Below are positions 1 through 9,909 of a stretch of DNA of 64,000 nt, in pieces; within the stretch, counting starts at the first letter, position 1; each line of letters begins with the position of its first letter. Position numbers and translations under genes: made by a program. Source of the stretch: RGIG3528 sp045616485 (lineage in GTDB: Bacteria; Bacillota; Clostridia; Lachnospirales; Lachnospiraceae); assembly GCA_045616485.1 (NCBI GenBank), contig JAZLGU010000065.1, positions 51,570 to 115,569 on the forward strand, in the 5' to 3' direction. The notes beneath the pieces were generated by a model. It had not been told where the DNA came from and made no database searches. It saw only the letters and a list, made by a program, of their open reading frames with translations.

Positions 1-654
1 CAAAAACAGCATAACAGAGTAGAGCGACACACCAAAGCATGCATTTATCATATAAGCATATGTATGCATTCCTTCAGGGTAAATGCCCCCTGAAAAAATA
101 TGCCCTTTGGTCAGCTCATATGCCCATTTCTCATGAACATAAAGGTCAGTAAAGCCAAAAGTAGGGCTTTCAAAAACCCCCATACTATAATAAATCATAC
201 CGTATATCACTGCTAAAGCTAGAAGCGCATATATAAGAATATGATTCGTAATTTTTATATTAACCTTTTTCCGGCTTTTTTTGAAAATATTTCTTGTATG
301 AAAAGCCACATTTCTGCCAAAGCTCTTTATGCCATATGCACCAATTAGCAGGGCCTTGAATCTTTCCAGAGTATGGTCTCCCTTTTTTATAAAAAAAGGG
401 ATAGCGATACTGGCTAACAGTCCTCCCCAGAACCCTACTCGTACCACCCAGGGATTAAGAATATGACACAGCCCCAGCAGCAGGACATACATATTTACGG
501 CAAATAACATGAACATGGAATCAAAACACAAATGTTCTGTCAGAGAGCGTCCACGAAGCCATTTTCTAAATACTATTTCCGGCCATACAAAAGTCAGGAT
601 GCCATATGCCAAAAAGACCAGTATATATTCTTTTATCCAATAAAAAATATCCAA
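1..654 (-). CDS. Polytopic membrane protein, C-terminus cut by window edge
   Basis: An open frame of 218 codons runs from a TTG at 654 to the window edge without a stop. GGAG lies about seven bases upstream of the TTG, and the previous gene ends only 15 bases away, so it looks like the next gene of the exopolysaccharide operon. I translated this frame directly; no ATG start fits as well. The product has hydrophobic segments near residues 3-25 and 45-85 and another around 135-155. A following loop reads TDLYVHEKWAYEL and then a His/Tyr-rich stretch. An acidic first loop after a membrane span is seen in GT-C type glycosyltransferases and polymerases, but the similarity is loose. I read it as a probable polysaccharide-assembly membrane protein of unknown exact role. 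Confidence 0.6.
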   Translation of the reverse strand, partial: MDIFYWIKEYILVFLAYGILTFVWPEIVFRKWLRGRSLTEHLCFDSMFMLFAVNMYVLLLGLCHILNPWVVRVGFWGGLLASIAIPFFIKKGDHTLERFKALLIGAYGIKSFGRNVAFHTRNIFKKSRKKVNIKITNHILIYALLALAVIYGMIYYSMGVFESPTFGFTDLYVHEKWAYELTKGHIFSGGIYPEGMHTYAYMINACFGVSLYSVMLFL

Positions 655-668
655 TACAGCCTCCAAAT

Positions 669-1937
669 TTATTCAATGATGCCTAAAAGCAGTTCACCGC
701 TTTCATCCGTCTCATTGGAAAAGTGAACCGGTGCCCCATCTATCTTTCGTCTGGCACAGATATATACTCTGCGTTCTGCGTATCTAAGCCCTGCCAGGTC
801 ACTTCTTTTAATATCAAGGGTAAAGACCTTTTTATCCCCCGGCATAAGGCCATCCAGCCTGTCGCTACTCTTTATTTCCACAGGCCCTATTTTAAAATAA
901 ATTTCAGTCTTTCTGTACATAGGTGCAAAGCCCTTGTTTTCTACAGTAATGCTCAGATGCAGCCTTTTACTGTATCTTTTTCTCAAAAGACCTCTGCCAT
1001 CAGATACCCTTGTTACCACAAATCTGTAGCCCAAATGGGCACCTATATAATCATACATGGATACCATCATCCATCTTCCCGGGAATCCGGTCTTTTTCCT
1101 CTCCCAGAAATCTAACAGCTGTCTGTCATAAAGGCTGTTCAGATATGTAACTCTGGTGGCTTTAAGTATATTAATAACATCGGTATTGGTAAAATGCTTT
1201 GTATAGGTAGGTCCCCATACCACTTCTCCGCCCACCGGATAGCGCCTGCCTATTCTATCAATAAAACGAAGCTCTCTCGCTCTGCTCCGTCTTCCCAGAT
1301 CATCCTCAGCTCTTTTTGACACCTGTCCATATGTCCCCATATCTGTCTCAGATGACAGCATGGCATCATTAAACAGGCCCATATTTTTAAGCTTTACCTG
1401 ACGATACTGGGCCGGAGTCCGGACAGATGTATAAGTCCTGCTCTTAAAAGCCTCCTGATATATTGACATCAGCTGCTTGACCTCTGCCAGCTCCTTATCC
1501 AAAGTGTATCTGCTGTCATGCAGCTCCCCCCAGGCGCCTACTCCTGCTCCCTGCATAATAAAAATATTATACTCGCTAAATATTTTGGCAAGGGTACCTG
1601 CATGATCTGCCACTTCGAAGAAAAATGAAGGCTCTGCCTCTATGGCCCTTCCCAATCTGTCGTAGGTAGGTCTTATGATAATATCCCTATTTTCTTTCTT
1701 GAAAAAGTCCAAAAGATCTCTTATTTCTTTTTTGGCCCCATCGTCTAAGGGCCTGTTTTTATAGGCTCCTATATCAAGTAAAATAAGGGACAGACTTTCT
1801 GATGCGTCCAACACATTGGCAAACGCCTCGATCTTCTGTCCCCTTCCTACCCTGTATGGATAAATCTGATACCATCCTCTATCAGGATTTTTTGTATTTG
1901 TGTTTGTTTCCTTGATTTTTGAAGCCTTAAATAACAT
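669..1937 (-). CDS. DUF4874/DUF4832 domain protein
   Basis: A 422-residue protein with no signal peptide. Near residues 17-23 it has NPDRGWY, which resembles the NPxRGxY opening of DUF4874 proteins. It continues as a TIM-barrel-like region and ends in a beta-rich section (about 310-422) that fits DUF4832. Such proteins are often annotated as putative glycoside-hydrolase-like, but no reaction is established, and I do not identify catalytic residues with certainty. The ATG at 1937 has AGAGGT just upstream, and the preceding glycosyltransferase ends 9 bases away, so it is co-transcribed with the Pel-like genes. It probably acts on, or recognises, the polymer made by the cluster; that is inference from context. 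Confidence 0.6.
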   Translation of the reverse strand: MLFKASKIKETNTNTKNPDRGWYQIYPYRVGRGQKIEAFANVLDASESLSLILLDIGAYKNRPLDDGAKKEIRDLLDFFKKENRDIIIRPTYDRLGRAIEAEPSFFFEVADHAGTLAKIFSEYNIFIMQGAGVGAWGELHDSRYTLDKELAEVKQLMSIYQEAFKSRTYTSVRTPAQYRQVKLKNMGLFNDAMLSSETDMGTYGQVSKRAEDDLGRRSRARELRFIDRIGRRYPVGGEVVWGPTYTKHFTNTDVINILKATRVTYLNSLYDRQLLDFWERKKTGFPGRWMMVSMYDYIGAHLGYRFVVTRVSDGRGLLRKRYSKRLHLSITVENKGFAPMYRKTEIYFKIGPVEIKSSDRLDGLMPGDKKVFTLDIKRSDLAGLRYAERRVYICARRKIDGAPVHFSNETDESGELLLGIIE

Positions 1938-1945
1938 ATTACCTC

Positions 1946-2713
1946 TTAGATAAGGTGATCCGGAACACCCATATCTACATGAAAAACTTTAATTCTTATT
2001 GCTACAGCCAAAATACAAAAAGCCATTCTCAGCATATATATAAAGGGCTTAATGCCAGAATGCATACCCACTCCCTGGGCTCTGTTATGCATGACTGCAG
2101 GTATTTCCGTTACTTTAAATCCCAGCAAAATCATCTGCATAATCATATTGGCATCAGGATATCTTTCATCGAAATGATTGTAGCCCTGATAATAGGTAAA
2201 TGCCCTGGATGACAGACCCTGAAGACCGGATGTGGGATCTGTAATTTTTACCTTAGTAGCATGTTTTATCTGCCTGGAAAAAACTTTCATGGCGAATCGA
2301 CGTATTTTACTGCAATGATATACAGCTGCTCCCGGCAGGAATCTGGAACCTATTACAATATCCGGATGCTTCCCATCTTTATCAGTACCGGTCAGCGCTT
2401 TATACAACTCCTTAATATTACAGGTATCATGCTGTCCATCGGCATCCATCTGTATAACATATTTGTAGCCATGTCTCACAGCATATTTGTAACCTGTCTG
2501 CAGACCACAGCCATAGCCCATATTATAAATAAGATTCACTACCTTAAAGCCTTTTTCCTTTACTATGGCAGCTGTTCTATCTGTGGAAGCATCATTAATA
2601 ACCAAAACATCAAAAGACAGAGTCTCCAAAAGCTGCTGGAGCTCCGTAAGCACTTTACCTATATTATCTTCTTCATTATACGCAGGTATAATGATCAGCA
2701 ATTCATTCTTCAA
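1946..2713 (-). CDS. Family 2 glycosyltransferase (polyprenyl-phosphate type)
   Basis: A 255-residue GT-A fold enzyme. It opens with IIPAYNEEDNIG, followed by VINDASTDRT and the metal-binding MDADGQHD, the classic motifs of family 2 transferases related to dolichyl/undecaprenyl-phosphate mannosyltransferases. There is a hydrophobic stretch near the C-terminus (about 225-245) but no GtrB-like pair of C-terminal membrane spans. The start is a TTG at 2713 with GGAG eight bases upstream; no ATG is better placed. It sits 13 bases after the GT4 gene. It probably loads a sugar on a lipid carrier or decorates the exopolysaccharide. The donor and acceptor sugars cannot be read from sequence. Confidence 0.85.
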   Translation of the reverse strand: MKNELLIIIPAYNEEDNIGKVLTELQQLLETLSFDVLVINDASTDRTAAIVKEKGFKVVNLIYNMGYGCGLQTGYKYAVRHGYKYVIQMDADGQHDTCNIKELYKALTGTDKDGKHPDIVIGSRFLPGAAVYHCSKIRRFAMKVFSRQIKHATKVKITDPTSGLQGLSSRAFTYYQGYNHFDERYPDANMIMQMILLGFKVTEIPAVMHNRAQGVGMHSGIKPFIYMLRMAFCILAVAIRIKVFHVDMGVPDHLI

Positions 2714-2726
2714 GTGTCTTCTCCGC

Positions 2727-3953
2727 CTAATACAATAACTTATTTATATCAGTGTTATCTCTTGAAAACTCTTTTTCTACTTCAGCTTCTGTCTCTTTTA
2801 AAAACTTTTGGCAAAGCTCTTTGTCACTAGCAAGTGTCAGTATAGCATCTGCTATTTTTTCAGACTTAAAAGCTACCAGCAGGCCATTTCTATTATTTTC
2901 CACCTGTTCACGATTGCCGGGAACATCAGAAATAACCAGGGGCTTTCCCAGTATCTTGGCTTCAGAAATCGCAATACTCTTTCCTTCGTAAGCTGAGCAA
3001 TGAACATAAATATCGGCTCTTTTTATATACGGGTAGGGGTTGTCTACGCTTCCCGGCATGATAAAGCAATCGCCTACATTGGCAGCTTTAATCTTGTCCA
3101 TAAGCATCGCTTTCTCTTCTCCGTCACCAAGCAAAAGCCATTTAAAATCTATGCCCTTTTGCTTTAAGCGCCCTGCAGCCAGAATGCTCTTCTCCCAATT
3201 TTTCTGTCGTGTAAGTCTTCCCACCGTCAGCAGTCTGATACCTGTATACTCAGGATCAAAATATGCTTTTACTGAATCAGGATAAGCTATTTTCTCTTCC
3301 GCCTTTTTTCTGATAAGATCCGCATTCAGAATATTTCTAAAAGTATCAGTAAGCCTGAAAAGCTCCGGGTGTATCTTGATAAAGCTGGTCCTTACTTCTT
3401 CAGATATACAGAATATCTTGTCAAAGCTGGCATATGAATCCAGATCCAGCTCCTTTGTATAGCCGGCCTTCTCATAATCCACATGAATAAAAGCCACCTT
3501 TTTTAGAGCTTCCACCCTGTCAGCCACATAATATGCAGAGCCTCCCTCTAAAAAAGCTACCGCCAGATCATACTGCTTTTTTATATCCGGTGCAGTATCA
3601 CTTATCATTCTCCAGAGAAGCTTGTCTTTTCTGACTGTTCCTGCAGCTTTCATCAGGCGTCTGTTTTTAATAATATATCTAAAATCCTTAAATATTCCAC
3701 CCTTAAGGAACAAAGCTTTAGCTACGGTTTTTCTTAAAACTTTTTCTCCTTCTGCAGAATTTACAGGTGTTTGGTCTATCTTTTTATTGAGTATATTTAC
3801 CCGGGCAGGAATGTCTGTAAGCATTTCTCCCTGTCCCAAAAGTACCAGCAGATCTACTTCGTATTCTTCCGGTATTTCAGACAGCAGATTTAAAAAACTA
3901 ACCTCAGCTCCTGCTCTCCCCATAGTATTTATTACAAACAGTATACGATTCAT
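2727..3953 (-). CDS. GT4-type glycosyltransferase
   Basis: A 408-residue GT-B glycosyltransferase. I start it at the ATG at 3953, behind GGGGGAG, rather than at a TTG seven codons further upstream. The N-terminus reads ILFVINTMGRAGAEVSFLNLL, the acceptor-domain opening common in GT4 enzymes. The C-terminal half has LLTVGRLTRQKN, and the donor-binding block contains the ExK-like segment EGKSIAISEAKILGKP. It lies between the DUF2304 gene and a GT2 in the Pel-like operon. It likely adds a sugar in assembly or modification of the same surface polymer. It is distinct from PelF, which lies upstream in the same operon. Confidence 0.85.
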   Translation of the reverse strand: MNRILFVINTMGRAGAEVSFLNLLSEIPEEYEVDLLVLLGQGEMLTDIPARVNILNKKIDQTPVNSAEGEKVLRKTVAKALFLKGGIFKDFRYIIKNRRLMKAAGTVRKDKLLWRMISDTAPDIKKQYDLAVAFLEGGSAYYVADRVEALKKVAFIHVDYEKAGYTKELDLDSYASFDKIFCISEEVRTSFIKIHPELFRLTDTFRNILNADLIRKKAEEKIAYPDSVKAYFDPEYTGIRLLTVGRLTRQKNWEKSILAAGRLKQKGIDFKWLLLGDGEEKAMLMDKIKAANVGDCFIMPGSVDNPYPYIKRADIYVHCSAYEGKSIAISEAKILGKPLVISDVPGNREQVENNRNGLLVAFKSEKIADAILTLASDKELCQKFLKETEAEVEKEFSRDNTDINKLLY

Positions 3954-3983
3954 AGGTCTCCCCCTCTTCCCCAAATCGTTTTA

Positions 3984-4349
3984 TTATTTTTGGCTTAATT
4001 CTGCCACCTGCTTTTTAAGCTCCTCATTTTCCAAAGACAAAATGGAGATCTGGGATGCCATTTCTGTAGTTTTTCTGCTAACTTCGGATACCTTACTGCT
4101 GATAAAATATATACAAAACAGGAAGCAGCCTCCTACCAGGATAAGGAGAATAAGGCCTGTCCAGGACATAAATTTAGTCCAGCCAACAGGTCTTAACAGT
4201 ATGCCTGCCAGTATTACCAATACAGCTATAAAAGCCCATACCAGGCAGAAGGTCTCTGTCATTTTTCTTTTGGCAAGAGACACTACAGATACCGTAAGCA
4301 ATAACAGACCTGTAATTACCATTATGATTTGTAAAGCAAGTCCTGCCAT
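3984..4349 (-). CDS. DUF2304 family small membrane protein
   Basis: A 121-residue protein with three predicted membrane spans (about 5-25, 34-52 and 61-84) followed by a hydrophilic tail (85-121) of coiled-coil character rich in Glu, Lys and Ser. Length and layout match the DUF2304 family, which often sits beside glycosyltransferases in cell-surface gene clusters. Its stop is 30 bases before the GT4 start, and its ATG follows the pelG stop by one base, so translation is probably coupled to pelG. No biochemical role is established. In this setting it may help anchor or couple glycosyltransferases at the membrane. Confidence 0.65.
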   Translation of the reverse strand: MAGLALQIIMVITGLLLLTVSVVSLAKRKMTETFCLVWAFIAVLVILAGILLRPVGWTKFMSWTGLILLILVGGCFLFCIYFISSKVSEVSRKTTEMASQISILSLENEELKKQVAELSQK

Positions 4350-4350
4350 A

Positions 4351-5811
4351 TTAACGACCTCTTACACTCACTGTTTCAATAGCATACACTTTGTTGGAAG
4401 GGCGTCTTCCATGACCACGTTTCATTATGGATCCTTCGCAGAAAACATGATAATCCAGCTTTTTCTCCAGTACTCTGATACGGGCATAAGCTACGCACCA
4501 GCCGGAAAAAGCTCCTAATACCAGACCCAGTCCATACCACATTGGTGGCAGATGGGTAGATACAAATGTCATTCCTGCAGTAACTGCTGCAAACGTAAAT
4601 GCAGTCAGCAAAGCACCATTCAAATCATTGAAATAATACAGGAAAATAATGGTAGCATACATGATAAAGAGGATAAAATATCCTCCTGCCAGACTTGGAT
4701 AAATCTGAAGCACCAGGCCGCCCATGCCAAAGTATGGTAATGCAAACATAAGGATAAAGAAAAGGGCTGTTGATATAATAAACTGAATACGAACAAGACG
4801 CATTAATTCATCAAAAAGCTGTCTGAACATACGTTCCTTGCCATTTCTGATATCCATGCCTCTGCCACCAATAACAGCCTCTGTATAGGCCTTATATTTA
4901 TCGTGGAAATTCATCTCGATACCGGTAATAAATATAACTGAAGCGCTGATATTGGTAAACATGGCTATACAGGTAGCCAAATCATAGCTGGTAAAGCATA
5001 CAAAGGTATTGGCTACTATTGTTCTGTCAGGAGTGGTCCAAAACACAAAATTGTGCATGTAAAGACCAAGAGTATAAATGAAATTGGTAACTATCAACTG
5101 CCAGTTTTTGCCAAAGTAGATAAATACCGCTCCGAATTTTCCTGAAGATTTTGGGAAATAGCTTCTGATAAGGGAAAATTCCAAAGAAGCGATAACAAGG
5201 AAACCTACTGTAAGTGAAGCCAGCATTGCATATGTTTCTTCTACTTTGAGTACCTTGGTAAGTATCAGTGAAAGCACTACTGTAATCAGCATACCTATAA
5301 GATAAAATAAGGACTGCTGTCTGAATGCCTTACATATAGACAAATAAAGCATGGAATAGAACACCAGTGACAGAGCAAGGAAGGCAAACAATGACATCGT
5401 TACGTAATTGATGCTTACATGTCCCACAAGATGCTCTCTTATGCAAAAAGGCACTGCTACAGCCATTGCTATCATTATATTGATGAGCAGACCTGCATAG
5501 TAACATGGCATAATGTCTTCGTATTTTTCTCTGTAAATAACATCCGACAAATATCTGGACAATACTGCATTTAAGGGTGATCCGCAAAGCAGAGCAAATA
5601 TGAAAACATAAAGAATAGTACAGGAAAACAATTCTCTGGACATATAATCAAGAGTATTGAATCCCAACAGCCACTGCATGAGAATTACAGTACCAATAAC
5701 AAGAATCATGGGGGCGATAGTAACTACGATGGAGTAGCCAAAGCCCACAAGATTGGTGGTTACAGTATTTTTTGAATATATTCGGTTAAGTCTGATACCT
5801 ATTCCGGCCAT
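4351..5811 (-). CDS. pelG: PelG-like exopolysaccharide transporter
   Basis: A 486-residue protein starting MAGIGIRLNRI, close to the conserved PelG opening, with about twelve hydrophobic segments spread over its length. PelG is a MOP-superfamily flippase-like membrane protein. In Pseudomonas it works with PelD, PelE and PelF to make and export the Pel polymer across the cytoplasmic membrane. The gene follows pelF by 16 bases, and AGGG lies a few bases before the ATG. Length and gene neighbours fit the family, so I am confident in the assignment. The chemical identity of the exported polymer in this organism is not shown. Confidence 0.9.
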   Translation of the reverse strand: MAGIGIRLNRIYSKNTVTTNLVGFGYSIVVTIAPMILVIGTVILMQWLLGFNTLDYMSRELFSCTILYVFIFALLCGSPLNAVLSRYLSDVIYREKYEDIMPCYYAGLLINIMIAMAVAVPFCIREHLVGHVSINYVTMSLFAFLALSLVFYSMLYLSICKAFRQQSLFYLIGMLITVVLSLILTKVLKVEETYAMLASLTVGFLVIASLEFSLIRSYFPKSSGKFGAVFIYFGKNWQLIVTNFIYTLGLYMHNFVFWTTPDRTIVANTFVCFTSYDLATCIAMFTNISASVIFITGIEMNFHDKYKAYTEAVIGGRGMDIRNGKERMFRQLFDELMRLVRIQFIISTALFFILMFALPYFGMGGLVLQIYPSLAGGYFILFIMYATIIFLYYFNDLNGALLTAFTFAAVTAGMTFVSTHLPPMWYGLGLVLGAFSGWCVAYARIRVLEKKLDYHVFCEGSIMKRGHGRRPSNKVYAIETVSVRGR

Positions 5812-5827
5812 ATATACCCTCTTCTAT

Positions 5828-7261
5828 CTAATTGTTAAATGTGCTGTCGTAAATTTCCTCATAAAGGGAATTGTACTTAGCCCTCATAACGTTAACATCA
5901 TAAAATGCATTTACTCGGTTTTTACCGGCCTGACCCATTTTCTCTCTAAGCTCACTATCCTTGGCTAAAAGAACAATGGCATCTGCGATTTCCTGCACAT
6001 TCATAATATGCGTAACAACACCGGCATCACCAAATTCATCACCGTGACCATAAATCAGTCCTTTACAGTCACCTACATCTGTAGCTATCGCAGGCTTTCC
6101 TGCAGCAAAGCCCTCCAAAATGGTAAGTGGCTGACCTTCGGAAATAGATGTAAGAATAGTCATGTCCATGCGTCCCAGATACTCTCTGGTATCAACAGTG
6201 CCTGTAAAATGAACATCTCTAAGCCCCATCATCTCTACCATTCTCATACACTCAGAGGCATACTCTTCCTCTTCGTCCATAGGTCCGATTATCCAAAGGT
6301 GCAGATTGGGTACCTCGTGTTTTGCAAAAGCAAAGGCCTGAATCAAAGTCTTTACGTCTTTAATAGGCGCCACTCTAAGAACAGCTCCTACATTAATTAC
6401 GCCTTCTTCCAGCTCTTTTTCGGTCTTGCCCGGAGCATCAGCAAAGCGCTCAATTGAAATACTGTTGCTGATGACTACGGCTTTATCGGGATCACAACCA
6501 TTTTCAATCTGAAGCTCCCTTGCGTGATCATAAAGAGATGTAATCTTATCTGCCTTATCATAAGCCAGTCGGCTCATCTTACGGAACTGGTCGATCCATA
6601 TGTCTTTGTATACGCCGGACACCCATGAAGCCTTAATAATTTCCTCTTCACGTTCACGTGTGTAAATACCGTGCTCAGATACTAAAAGTCCGCACTCATC
6701 CTTATACTTTGCCATGCCACCCAGCACACCTGCATATCCGGTGGCTACACAGTGATATATATTGGCCTTGGGAAGATTGGTCTTTAATATCAGGAAAAAT
6801 GGCAGATATATGGATCTCATGGTCCACAAAAAGTCCGAAAATACAATAAGCGGATACTTTCTGTCATATACTTCCCTGACAGCATCCAGGAAATCCTCTC
6901 CCATCAGCAGATCGTCTACAGAAAACTTGTGATTCTGGAAAAGATCAAAGAGCGTATCCCAATCTATATCATTGTTCATAATAAGATTTTTAAGGGCTGT
7001 GCTCTGCTTTGTGCTAAGCTTTATTTTTCTAGTGAATTTAGACTTTTTCTCCCAGTCGTAGTCGTTCAGGTAAGTCTCGTATACAGCTGTTACATTTTCC
7101 GGCAGCTCCAGCTTGAATTTACCACGCTGGCTTCTGTCAGAAATAATAGCCATAACTATGAACTCTACCTTGGGGAAAGCCTTTATCATACTGTTTATCC
7201 AGCTGGAAACACCACCTACAGCATATGGATAGCAGCCTTCAGCAATAATACAAACTCTCAT
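5828..7261 (-). CDS. pelF: PelF glycosyltransferase
   Basis: A 477-residue cytosolic GT4 glycosyltransferase. The start MRVCIIAEGCYPYAVGGVSS is the characteristic PelF N-terminus (GGVSSW). Further on, VLRVAPIKDVKTLIQAF and the segment around TSISEGQPLTILEGFAAGKP give the donor-site ExxxxxxxE pattern. In the known system PelF is the polymerising transferase and uses UDP-N-acetylglucosamine. The gene lies 8 bases after the DUF2194 gene and directly before pelG. Together with the SDR-PelD fusion this defines the operon as Pel-like. Confidence 0.92.
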   Translation of the reverse strand: MRVCIIAEGCYPYAVGGVSSWINSMIKAFPKVEFIVMAIISDRSQRGKFKLELPENVTAVYETYLNDYDWEKKSKFTRKIKLSTKQSTALKNLIMNNDIDWDTLFDLFQNHKFSVDDLLMGEDFLDAVREVYDRKYPLIVFSDFLWTMRSIYLPFFLILKTNLPKANIYHCVATGYAGVLGGMAKYKDECGLLVSEHGIYTREREEEIIKASWVSGVYKDIWIDQFRKMSRLAYDKADKITSLYDHARELQIENGCDPDKAVVISNSISIERFADAPGKTEKELEEGVINVGAVLRVAPIKDVKTLIQAFAFAKHEVPNLHLWIIGPMDEEEEYASECMRMVEMMGLRDVHFTGTVDTREYLGRMDMTILTSISEGQPLTILEGFAAGKPAIATDVGDCKGLIYGHGDEFGDAGVVTHIMNVQEIADAIVLLAKDSELREKMGQAGKNRVNAFYDVNVMRAKYNSLYEEIYDSTFNN

Positions 7262-7269
7262 GTTTGCTC

Positions 7270-9006
7270 CTATTTACGCTCTTCTATTGTGATTTCTACT
7301 GCTTCATTATTGGTAATGTTAATTACATATACATCCTTCTCAAGATATGTGAAAGACGCATTTTTAATATTTGAAATAACCTGATCGTGAGTACGAAGGA
7401 GAAAATATCCAGGCTCAGCTCCTGTAATAATAATGGATCTGCCTTTAACAGTACCCAGCGCTTCGTTTTTAATGGCTGTATTCTTTAAATATGCCGCAGC
7501 ACGACTGGCTGACTCTGAAGCTGTAACAGCTTCAAAAAGAGATATCTTGCTCCAGAAATCACTGAGATAACTGGATACAGGCTCTGAATAATTCTGCCAC
7601 TCATCTGCTGCACTTTCAGGCCTCATAACTCTCTCCATATCAATAAGAGTATGCCCATATCCCAGTGCAGTAGCGAGGCTTCTGTATGCAAAATCCGCCT
7701 TATAGCTGTAAACACTTGCATCCTGAGTAGCTGCATTTATTATGATAGACTCTGATGCATCTACATAACCGTAGTTGCCCTTGTCTTTAAGCACCAGGGA
7801 ATACAGCTTGCTGTCCAAAGATGTGATAGTCTTAACATCACCGGCATTCAGCTTTTTCAGAAAAAGAGTCGTAAATTCAAACTTGCTGCCTGTTCCATTG
7901 TAAAGTCCCAGGTCTTCAGACAGCTTGTGACTCAAAGTATCATTAATTGTATTGGCTGACAAGCCTGCTTCTGCGCCATTATCTCTTAATTCACGAAGAT
8001 AAAAATCGAAATTGGACATGGCAAGATCTGTAGTATTCTTATCAAGCTTTGTATTGAAATAGCAGGTAAATGGCACCTTTTCACGCTTGGAATAGCTCTC
8101 AAGTCTTGGCCAGATAATCTCTTTCACCAGTGACTGAGTGGAGCGGCTATAGATGCTCTCTATTTTGCTTGAATTTTCTTCTCCTAAAAGAGCAAAATCA
8201 CTTACTGAAAAAACATTGGCATTTACGATAGGAGAAAGTGTAAAGTCAGATGCCTGGTAAGTACATGCTTCTAATACGCCCTGAATCTCCTGATCACCGA
8301 TAAAATCATCATGGATAACAAATACAGATGCACCCTTCTGCCAGATAAGGATAGGACCTTCAAGAGTCTCGCCTTTTTCATCCTTTTCTGCAGTGCCTTC
8401 CTCATTGAGGATACCTGCAGCATATGTCTTTACACCAACACCTTTAATGAACCATGGTACCTGCTCAGTAAAGTCCATATACTTCTTTTCGCTTTCTTTA
8501 TTGGGCAGATATCTTTTTGCGCCTCCTACAAGAAAGCCGGCAAATAAGTCAACACCATAAATCTGTCGGGATACAGCCCGTACTTCTGCTACGCCAATCA
8601 GCTCCCGCAGACCTTTATTATTCTCAATAAGCGCTGTATCCGGAAAGCCTGCAAAAATAAGAATCGATCCATTGGACTGCTTTTTCACAAGCTCTTGAAT
8701 CATTTTGGCATCCAGACTTTTTGAATCAACTACTATAATCTTGGCAGCATCATCTACAAAGTTTTTCTTAGTATATCTGCACCAGGCAGTAACACTATTC
8801 AGTAAAGAGGCATTATCTCCTATGTATTGAACTTTTACTGCATCGGCAGCCTTCTCGTTATTTGGGTGAACGATAGGTGGCACCTTTGCATGGCCATTGG
8901 CATCGTACCCTGAATCAGTACTCTTTACGATCTCGGAAAACATAAACATAAAGAATAGTACGAGCATCATGGCTGTTATGCCCAGAAAATATTTTCTTGA
9001 TGTCAT
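7270..9006 (-). CDS. DUF2194 family protein, candidate PelA replacement
   Basis: A 578-residue protein. I take the ATG at 9006, with GGGGG six bases upstream, rather than a TTG at 9021. Residues about 6-24 form one membrane span, so most of the chain should face outside. The middle part (about 300-480) includes FTCYFNTKLD and a region that reads like a degenerate polysaccharide-deacetylase (NodB-like) barrel, as expected for DUF2194. In the known Pel systems PelA is a periplasmic hydrolase/deacetylase. No canonical PelA is seen here, and this gene sits in the matching place between pelE and pelF. Whether it deacetylates or only binds the polymer is open. Confidence 0.65.
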   Translation of the reverse strand: MTSRKYFLGITAMMLVLFFMFMFSEIVKSTDSGYDANGHAKVPPIVHPNNEKAADAVKVQYIGDNASLLNSVTAWCRYTKKNFVDDAAKIIVVDSKSLDAKMIQELVKKQSNGSILIFAGFPDTALIENNKGLRELIGVAEVRAVSRQIYGVDLFAGFLVGGAKRYLPNKESEKKYMDFTEQVPWFIKGVGVKTYAAGILNEEGTAEKDEKGETLEGPILIWQKGASVFVIHDDFIGDQEIQGVLEACTYQASDFTLSPIVNANVFSVSDFALLGEENSSKIESIYSRSTQSLVKEIIWPRLESYSKREKVPFTCYFNTKLDKNTTDLAMSNFDFYLRELRDNGAEAGLSANTINDTLSHKLSEDLGLYNGTGSKFEFTTLFLKKLNAGDVKTITSLDSKLYSLVLKDKGNYGYVDASESIIINAATQDASVYSYKADFAYRSLATALGYGHTLIDMERVMRPESAADEWQNYSEPVSSYLSDFWSKISLFEAVTASESASRAAAYLKNTAIKNEALGTVKGRSIIITGAEPGYFLLRTHDQVISNIKNASFTYLEKDVYVINITNNEAVEITIEERK

Positions 9007-9021
9007 ATCCAACCCCCACAA

Positions 9022-9909
9022 TTAGTTAAATACTCTAAGAAGTTCCAAGGTCTCATTGTCTATAACTATAGGTGAAGCCTTCAGCTGGCGCACCACCTCA
9101 AAGAAATGATCCTTTTGTCCATTGTTAAAGAAAAGCTTAAGCTGCACAGTATATGTAGCCAGCTCATCAGGGAAGTAGAATTTCATTCTTTCTGCCCACT
9201 TCAGAGACATCTCATACTCGCCTACTTCAATAAGTCTTAAAGTAACACCTTCCATAGCCTGCAGAGACATCTCTGCAGCTGCTTCCTCATAGTAAATCTC
9301 ACATATATCATCCAGAGTATGAACATAATTCTTCTGTTCCATCTCTACAAATACCTTCTGTACCAGTATCTGATTCATATACTCTATAAATGACTCTATG
9401 TATACTGTCTCTTCTACACCATTTTCTCTAATGTAGTCGGAAGACTTACGTACATTATCCCTAAACTTTGACAGCTCCTCCTGAAGGACTGAAGCTGCAT
9501 AGTGAGAAGTCTCGGAATCAGCTGAATTGAGAGCCAGGGAGATAACAGACAGAAGCTTTTGTACATCGCCCTTGACTACATTCATCATAAGCCCACGCAG
9601 GTCTTTTTCCCCTGTGACTTCAATAGCCTCTTCCAAAGGTACCATATTGGTCTCATTGTTTTCATCTGCTCTTACGAAGGTCTTTACTCTTTCCTTGGAG
9701 AAAATAACGTCTGCCAGATCCACCGGTCTCGAGAAAATAATATATTGAAAAATATGTGACAGCAGGAAAAACAAAGGGCCTACAACAGGACATAAAAGCA
9801 TGATTAATACTTTAACCAAGGCATTTTTGCGCCCCGTGAAAATATTGAAAAGGAGAAATCCCAGGGCAAGCAATGTATTTATAATTAATACATATATCAA
9901 ATACTCCAT
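9022..9909 (-). CDS. pelE: PelE-like membrane and repeat protein
   Basis: A 295-residue protein with two N-terminal membrane segments (about 3-24 and 33-58) followed by a helical cytoplasmic region with TPR-like helices. The latter part has paired helices around EVGEYEMSLKWAERMKFYFP. This matches the layout of PelE, which in the known complex contacts PelD at the membrane. Sequence similarity in this family is low, so the name rests mainly on topology and on position between PelD and PelF. Start and stop abut the neighbouring genes with almost no gap: the stop is 15 bases from the DUF2194 ATG, and the start is directly after the pelD stop. Confidence 0.7.
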   Translation of the reverse strand: MEYLIYVLIINTLLALGFLLFNIFTGRKNALVKVLIMLLCPVVGPLFFLLSHIFQYIIFSRPVDLADVIFSKERVKTFVRADENNETNMVPLEEAIEVTGEKDLRGLMMNVVKGDVQKLLSVISLALNSADSETSHYAASVLQEELSKFRDNVRKSSDYIRENGVEETVYIESFIEYMNQILVQKVFVEMEQKNYVHTLDDICEIYYEEAAAEMSLQAMEGVTLRLIEVGEYEMSLKWAERMKFYFPDELATYTVQLKLFFNNGQKDHFFEVVRQLKASPIVIDNETLELLRVFN